A DNA stretch of 64,000 nucleotides from Bacteroidota bacterium (GTDB lineage: Bacteria; Bacteroidota; Bacteroidia; AKYH767-A; OLB10), in assembly GCA_016721435.1 (NCBI GenBank), contig JADKIC010000013.1, positions 1 to 64,000 of the forward strand. Direction: 5' to 3'. Position numbers and translations under genes: made by a program. The notes beneath the pieces were generated by a model that worked only from the letters and a program-made list of their open reading frames with translations, was not told the origin of the DNA and did no database searches. Shown here piece by piece: positions 63,158 to 64,000 of the stretch (its first letter is position 1; each line of letters starts with the position of its first letter).

Positions 63158-64000
63158 TCAATGAGGAATGGCTTCGATGAGTTTGCGGGTATAGTCGGAT
63201 TTGGGATGAAGATAGACTTCATCTGCATCACCCAATTCTTCGATACGTCCTTTGTTCATCACCATGATACGATCACTCATGAAACGTACTACAGACAGAT
63301 CATGCGAAATAAAAATATAGGTTAAACCCTGCTCTTCCTTCAGTTCATTCAACAAGTTTAATACCTGCGCCTGTACGGATACATCCAGGGCTGAAACAGA
63401 CTCATCGCATATCACGAACTCGGGATTCAGCGACAAGGCACGTGCGATACAGATTCGTTGACGCTGGCCACCGGAGAATTGATGCGGGTAGCGAAAATAA
63501 TGTTCCTCTTTCAAACCTACTTTTTTCAACAACTGCATCACCATCTCCTTTCTCTCCTTGTCGTCTTTATAGAGTCCGTGCACATACATGGGCTCGCGAA
63601 TAGCGGCGCCTGCGGTCAGGCGGGGATTGAGCGAAGAATAGGGATCCTGAAAAATGAGTTGCATCTGTTTTCGAAATGCTCTCAGCTTTGATTTTTCAAA
63701 AGAACGGATATCATCACCACGGTAAAGGATACTTCCCCCTGTGGGTTCAATGAGACGCAGAATACTTCTACCCAGTGTTGTTTTACCACAGCCGGATTCG
63801 CCTACCAGTCCCAGCGTCTCACCGGGAAACACTTCGAAACTGACAGTATCCACGGCTTTCACTTCGCCCCTCGTTTTTCCAAAGAAGCTTTTCTTCAAAG
63901 GGAAATAGGTTTGCAATTGCTGAACACTCAATAAGGGTGTAGTACTTTTCTGCTCCTGTACTTTTTTGGGGGCCGAAGCTTCATTCACCTTCAGTTGCGC
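63158..64000 (-). CDS. Peptide/nickel-type ABC transporter ATPase, C-terminal half (runs off window)
   Basis: At least 280 codons; the frame stays open to position 64000. The domain here is DppF/OppF-like: GLVGESGCGKTTLGRSILRL (Walker A), IFQDPYSSLNPRL, HQFSGGQRQRICIARALSLN (signature), VICDESVSALDVSVQAQVLN and FISHDLSVVRFMSDRIMVMN, ending YLHPKSDYTRKLIEAIPH. A polar linker (about residues 1-25) precedes it. Many bacteroidete members are fusions of DppD- and DppF-like domains, and an open frame without a convincing start fits the second half of such a fusion. It would power uptake or export of peptides. Confidence 0.85.
   Translation of the reverse strand, partial: AQLKVNEASAPKKVQEQKSTTPLLSVQQLQTYFPLKKSFFGKTRGEVKAVDTVSFEVFPGETLGLVGESGCGKTTLGRSILRLIEPTGGSILYRGDDIRSFEKSKLRAFRKQMQLIFQDPYSSLNPRLTAGAAIREPMYVHGLYKDDKERKEMVMQLLKKVGLKEEHYFRYPHQFSGGQRQRICIARALSLNPEFVICDESVSALDVSVQAQVLNLLNELKEEQGLTYIFISHDLSVVRFMSDRIMVMNKGRIEELGDADEVYLHPKSDYTRKLIEAIPH

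Noticed and set aside
1..64000. tRNA, rRNA or complete IS transposase genes
   Set aside because: Scanned for T-loop GGTTCAAATCC-like motifs and transposase signatures on both strands and saw none; absence of short RNA genes is not proven by eye.

Overview
The window comes from a free-living, respiring member of the Bacteroidota (Bacteroidia; the order cannot be fixed from sequence alone). The signs are: two decayed genes with type IX secretion (T9SS) C-terminal domains; a TonB-dependent receptor with a carboxypeptidase-regulatory-like N-terminus; an OmpA protein with thrombospondin-3 calcium repeats; FISUMP, DUF4296 and GxxExxY families; -7 promoter elements of the form TAnnTTTG close to start codons; and little use of Shine-Dalgarno sites. 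Two cytochrome oxidase subunit III proteins, haem O synthase and 2-oxoglutarate dehydrogenase indicate aerobic respiration. No rRNA, tRNA, complete IS element or CRISPR array was seen.

Layout. 0-3.3 kb: 5' end of ileS, then two decayed secreted-protein genes. 3.8-13.3 kb: a DMT permease, small envelope proteins, recJ, trhO, an AlkD-like repair gene and a lipoprotein. 13.4-17.1 kb: a TonB receptor divergent from a DtxR regulator with a shared operator, followed by a second, synonymous-diverged 3' end of dtxR. 17.2-21.5 kb: cytochrome oxidase assembly and subunit operon (ctaB, two subunit III genes, subunit IV, sco, DUF420, a small membrane protein). 21.6-26.6 kb: exopolysaccharide sugar transferase, nadB overlapping a LuxE-like acyl-protein synthetase, nfu. 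27-31.1 kb: sucAB. 31.3-37.6 kb: SGNH lipoprotein, FadL porin, lhgO, a repeat field, msrA, tsaB. 37.8-48.2 kb: an envelope-export island (TolC, two membrane-fusion proteins, one ABC ATPase, two MacB-like permeases) interrupted by an ECF sigma factor, a membrane-anchored anti-sigma/HtrA-like protease fusion and a small Ala-rich lipoprotein. 48.4-64 kb: metH with an attenuator-like leader, ompA, a pseudouridine synthase, an S9 peptidase, DUF4296, pyrC, fumC, a GxxExxY cassette with inverted repeats, prfB with the classical programmed +1 frameshift, recX, and the end of a peptide ABC ATPase.

Two features affect interpretation. First, about 20 frameshifts and one in-frame stop break otherwise well-conserved genes, including essential ones (prfB, sucA, nadB, fumC, pyrC). 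Most resolved cases are one-base changes in short homopolymers, and a poly-G block lies at 35.6 kb. I read most of these as consensus or assembly errors and give full gene extents across them. Second, the intergenic spaces hold several families of dispersed short repeats and palindromes.

The best candidate for an undescribed system is the ECF sigma / anti-sigma-protease / lipoprotein module at 40.7-42.9 kb. The sigma gene and the divergent lipoprotein gene each carry the same 13-nt motif plus a downstream GCATTAA at near-identical spacing. The runner-up is the compact 491-bp GxxExxY cassette flanked by inverted repeats.
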